In this document: in pieces, positions 61,767 through 64,000 of the stretch | Layout of the letters: every line of letters begins with the position of its first letter | How positions within the stretch are numbered: position 1 is the first letter of the stretch | NCBI GenBank assembly: GCA_023512835.1 | Contig: CM042089.1 | Span: 1,641,987 to 1,705,986 of the forward strand | Reading direction: 5' to 3' | DNA: 64,000 nt | From: Taxillus chinensis | Taxonomy: Eukaryota > Streptophyta > Magnoliopsida > Santalales > Loranthaceae | Position numbers and translations under genes: made by a program | The notes under the pieces: model-generated | Seen by the model: only the letters and a program-made list of their open reading frames with translations | What the model was told of the DNA's origin: nothing | Databases searched by the model: none

Positions 61767-62620
61767 GTTAGTTATCTATTTATTTTTGCTTTTTTATTTT
61801 GCAAGCTATTCAATAAGTTATATTTTGAAGTAGTAGGAAATGGGTACTCTAACGTAGTGACTAGTGCTAACAGGTGTAGTGGGTGTTACATGATGAAAAA
61901 TAGGTGTAACAATAGTTAATTATTTCTAATTTCTCACAGCTTCTATATGAGAGTACCCTTAACATCTATATTAAAGTATATTTGAGTTATGATTATACAT
62001 TGAAATGACATTTAGTGTAAAATTTCAATCTCCCAATCCGTGTAATACAGCTTGTTCATGAAAATGCAATAGGTATTAATTTAAATGCACTACCAATAAA
62101 AAAAAATCACATATAGTGCTATATAATAATGCCAAAAAATAACTATATTTCACTGTCTACCACGTCAGCCATCTAACCAAGATTTGTTGTTAATTACTCT
62201 TAAATTAAATAAAGTACAATTGAATAAAAGTTTAAATCATGTTTTAAAAATATATAAATTACTTACAAATTTTGAAAATTAAAATAAAATTGAATGGATG
62301 TTTCCTGTTTGTGAACTCATATATATATGTATATGTGTGTGTGTATCAGACATCTTCATTATTTTCAACTACAAACACATCCCCGATACCTTATATATTT
62401 TAATATTTCAGATGCTTTTTTTTTCTTTTTCTTTTTTCTTTTCTTTTTATAACATGGTCATTTTTATTTTCACCGTTAAAAGCCAACCCCACACAATCTC
62501 ACAATCTATAGTTGAGGGCATATAGTGTGTTATATTTTATTTTTATTTTAATATAAGGTTTACTTTTTATTTTCCCTTATACCTTATATTTTACATGTTG
62601 AGGGCTTTTGCCCTGTTTTG
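61767..62620 (+). other. ADA2 intron 3, left part
   Basis: AT-rich with no exon seen. The expected next ADA2 exon (SANT region) is absent, consistent with a long intron. Confidence 0.5.
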
Positions 62621-62624
62621 GGGC

Positions 62625-64000
62625 ATAGTTGTGTGAGGTGATACTGTTGGGGTTAATGAACCTGATAGTCTTTCTACTTAGGATTATTATTCGCCCTTTT
62701 TGTCTCTTTGGCATGAATATGCGGACTTGGTTACAACATATGTTCCTTTTGTTTTGCTCCCCACTGTTTTGACTCTTTATGCGACGATTCAACGTGATCA
62801 GTTTCTTATGAAAATTTCATCCGGAATATGAATCTGTCTGCTCCACTTGACCGAATCGCTCTCTTATTCCTTCTTTTGATGTTTGTTTTGGTGAGTTACT
62901 TCGTGAAGAACGTCTAAGTACTCAAGCTCTTCTCACATACCTAAGGCTGATGAGTTTTCTCCTTCTTGGGCTGTGTTTTAATGCACGCATGTGTCTTGGA
63001 TTCTTGGTTCAGTGTAGCCTCATTGTCACCGCCTTGCAGTCTCTCTGTTCAATCCATTTGGGCTTACTTAGAGAAGGTTTCTCTTCAGGATAGTGATGCC
63101 TATATGCAATTGACTTGTTTCCACATGGTAGTTTTTCTATTTAGGATTATTATTGTGCCTCTTTTTCTCTTTGGCATGAATATGCTGATTTGGTTTAACA
63201 TATGTTCCTCTTGCTGTGCTTCCCACCAGTCAATCTTTGTGCTACTACTCAGTGTGATTTCTTATGAAACTTTATCCAGAATATGAATCTGTCTGCTCCG
63301 CTTTACCGAATTGCTCTCCTATTCCTTCTCTTGATGTTTGTTTTGGTGAGTTAATTTGTGAAGAACAAGTACTCAAGCTCTTCTAGAACACTCTCCTGGG
63401 ATTTTTTGCTAACATCTGTGGCTTTTTCAGCCCAAGGACGTGGACCACCTATGCATTCACGAAACTTGCAGTATTTCTGCTGCAAGAAATATGGACACAT
63501 TGCTGCCAATTGTCCTTATTACAAGAAAAATGTCACATTATCAAAGAATGTCGTATCCACCCTGAGAATTGTCAGGCCCAACCACTTCAAACTTTTGTTG
63601 TTCCTCCTACAACAAATTCTGTCGTACTTGGCTCTTCCTTCTAATCACATGGCAAATGCCCATATCACGCTGTGTCACGATCGACCCTATGTTGGTCAAT
63701 TTGCGATACAGACTACCAGTCGCATTTCTTTGCTCATAACTACTTTCGGAAATGCGTCCTAACTTTGCTGATGTGTTTCTTGCTCCTTAGCTTTCCATTA
63801 TTTTTTTCTGGTGGTGGTTATGTTGTGCAAGTGGGACCCAAAGTGGGATGCTTGTTTCCCCTATTTCTACCTATTCTGGCATTTCTTTTAGTTTCTTCTA
63901 TTAAGTCTTTTGCTTGTAATAAACTAATAATACTCCTGATCTAGGAATGGTGTGGCCTCGTCATTTAGGCCAGCCCAATGCCCCAATCTCTTCCCTTTCC
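62625..64000 (+). mobile_element. Ty1/copia retrotransposon remnant (gag) in ADA2 intron 3
   Basis: Plus-strand frames match plant copia gag: a PEYESVCSA-type segment, a LLREERL-like piece with STQAL, then QGRGPP and a CCHC zinc knuckle (CCKKYGHIAANC), followed after a small deletion by HIIKECRIHPENCQ from a second knuckle, all on different frames. About 270 bp of the gag region (62660-62940) is repeated at about 63120-63390, so the copy carries an internal duplication besides stops. It continues to the window edge. Confidence 0.75.

Noticed and set aside
1..64000. CRISPR array, operon, origin or prokaryotic insertion
   Set aside because: All tandem repeats lack regular unique spacers, genes are spliced, and every recognised family is plant nuclear.

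Overview
This is a 64 kb piece of a flowering-plant nuclear genome. Genes have spliceosomal introns with GT..AG borders. Intergenic DNA is very AT-rich and full of TA, TTA and TC microsatellites and decayed transposons. The protein families are plant ones: IBH1-type atypical bHLH, plastid BASS transporter, DUF538, PATRONUS/RSS1 securin and ADA2. Several first exons (IBH1-like, DUF538) are markedly GC-rich beside AT-rich neighbours, which fits a monocot but does not prove one.

Layout. The C-terminal exons of an unrecognised conserved gene lie on + at 486-2041. About 12 kb of AT-rich DNA follows, holding a PIF/Harbinger-like MITE (9614-9987), a minus-strand LINE remnant (11.4-12.1 kb) and a GC-rich minus-strand pseudogene island (12.6-13.1 kb). 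An intronless IBH1-like bHLH gene is at 14376-14852 (+). A five-exon BASS-family plastid transporter is on minus at 19281-22106. An L7Ae-fold, RNase P/MRP Rpp38-like gene is at 29082-31178 (+), with a second, 5'-truncated copy of its 3' half at 23.7-25.3 kb. A DUF538 secreted-protein gene is on minus at 33653-34514. A non-autonomous hAT-like element with a tRNA-like insert (37106-37676) and a second MITE (37782-38179) follow. A PATRONUS/RSS1-type plant securin is at 44325-45931 (+). The exosome ring subunit RRP42 is at 50645-53845 (+). The 5' part of an ADA2 histone-acetyltransferase adaptor gene is at 56457-61766 (+); it runs off the right edge and its introns are invaded by Ty3/gypsy and Ty1/copia remnants.

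The genes do not form one pathway; they are a normal collinear plant block. The most informative relationship is RRP42 immediately followed by ADA2, which I recall as neighbours in Arabidopsis (At3g07750 and At3g07740). Points most worth a second look: an in-frame internal duplication of the conserved motif in the securin and mitotic MSA-type sites upstream of it; the complementary lesions of the two Rpp38-like copies; a row of tandem repeats each carrying a 3' splice-site-like CAG|GTGA in front of the ADA2 start codon; and tRNA-like A and B boxes inside the hAT element. I see no CRISPR, operon or prokaryotic system and no convincing wholly new system.
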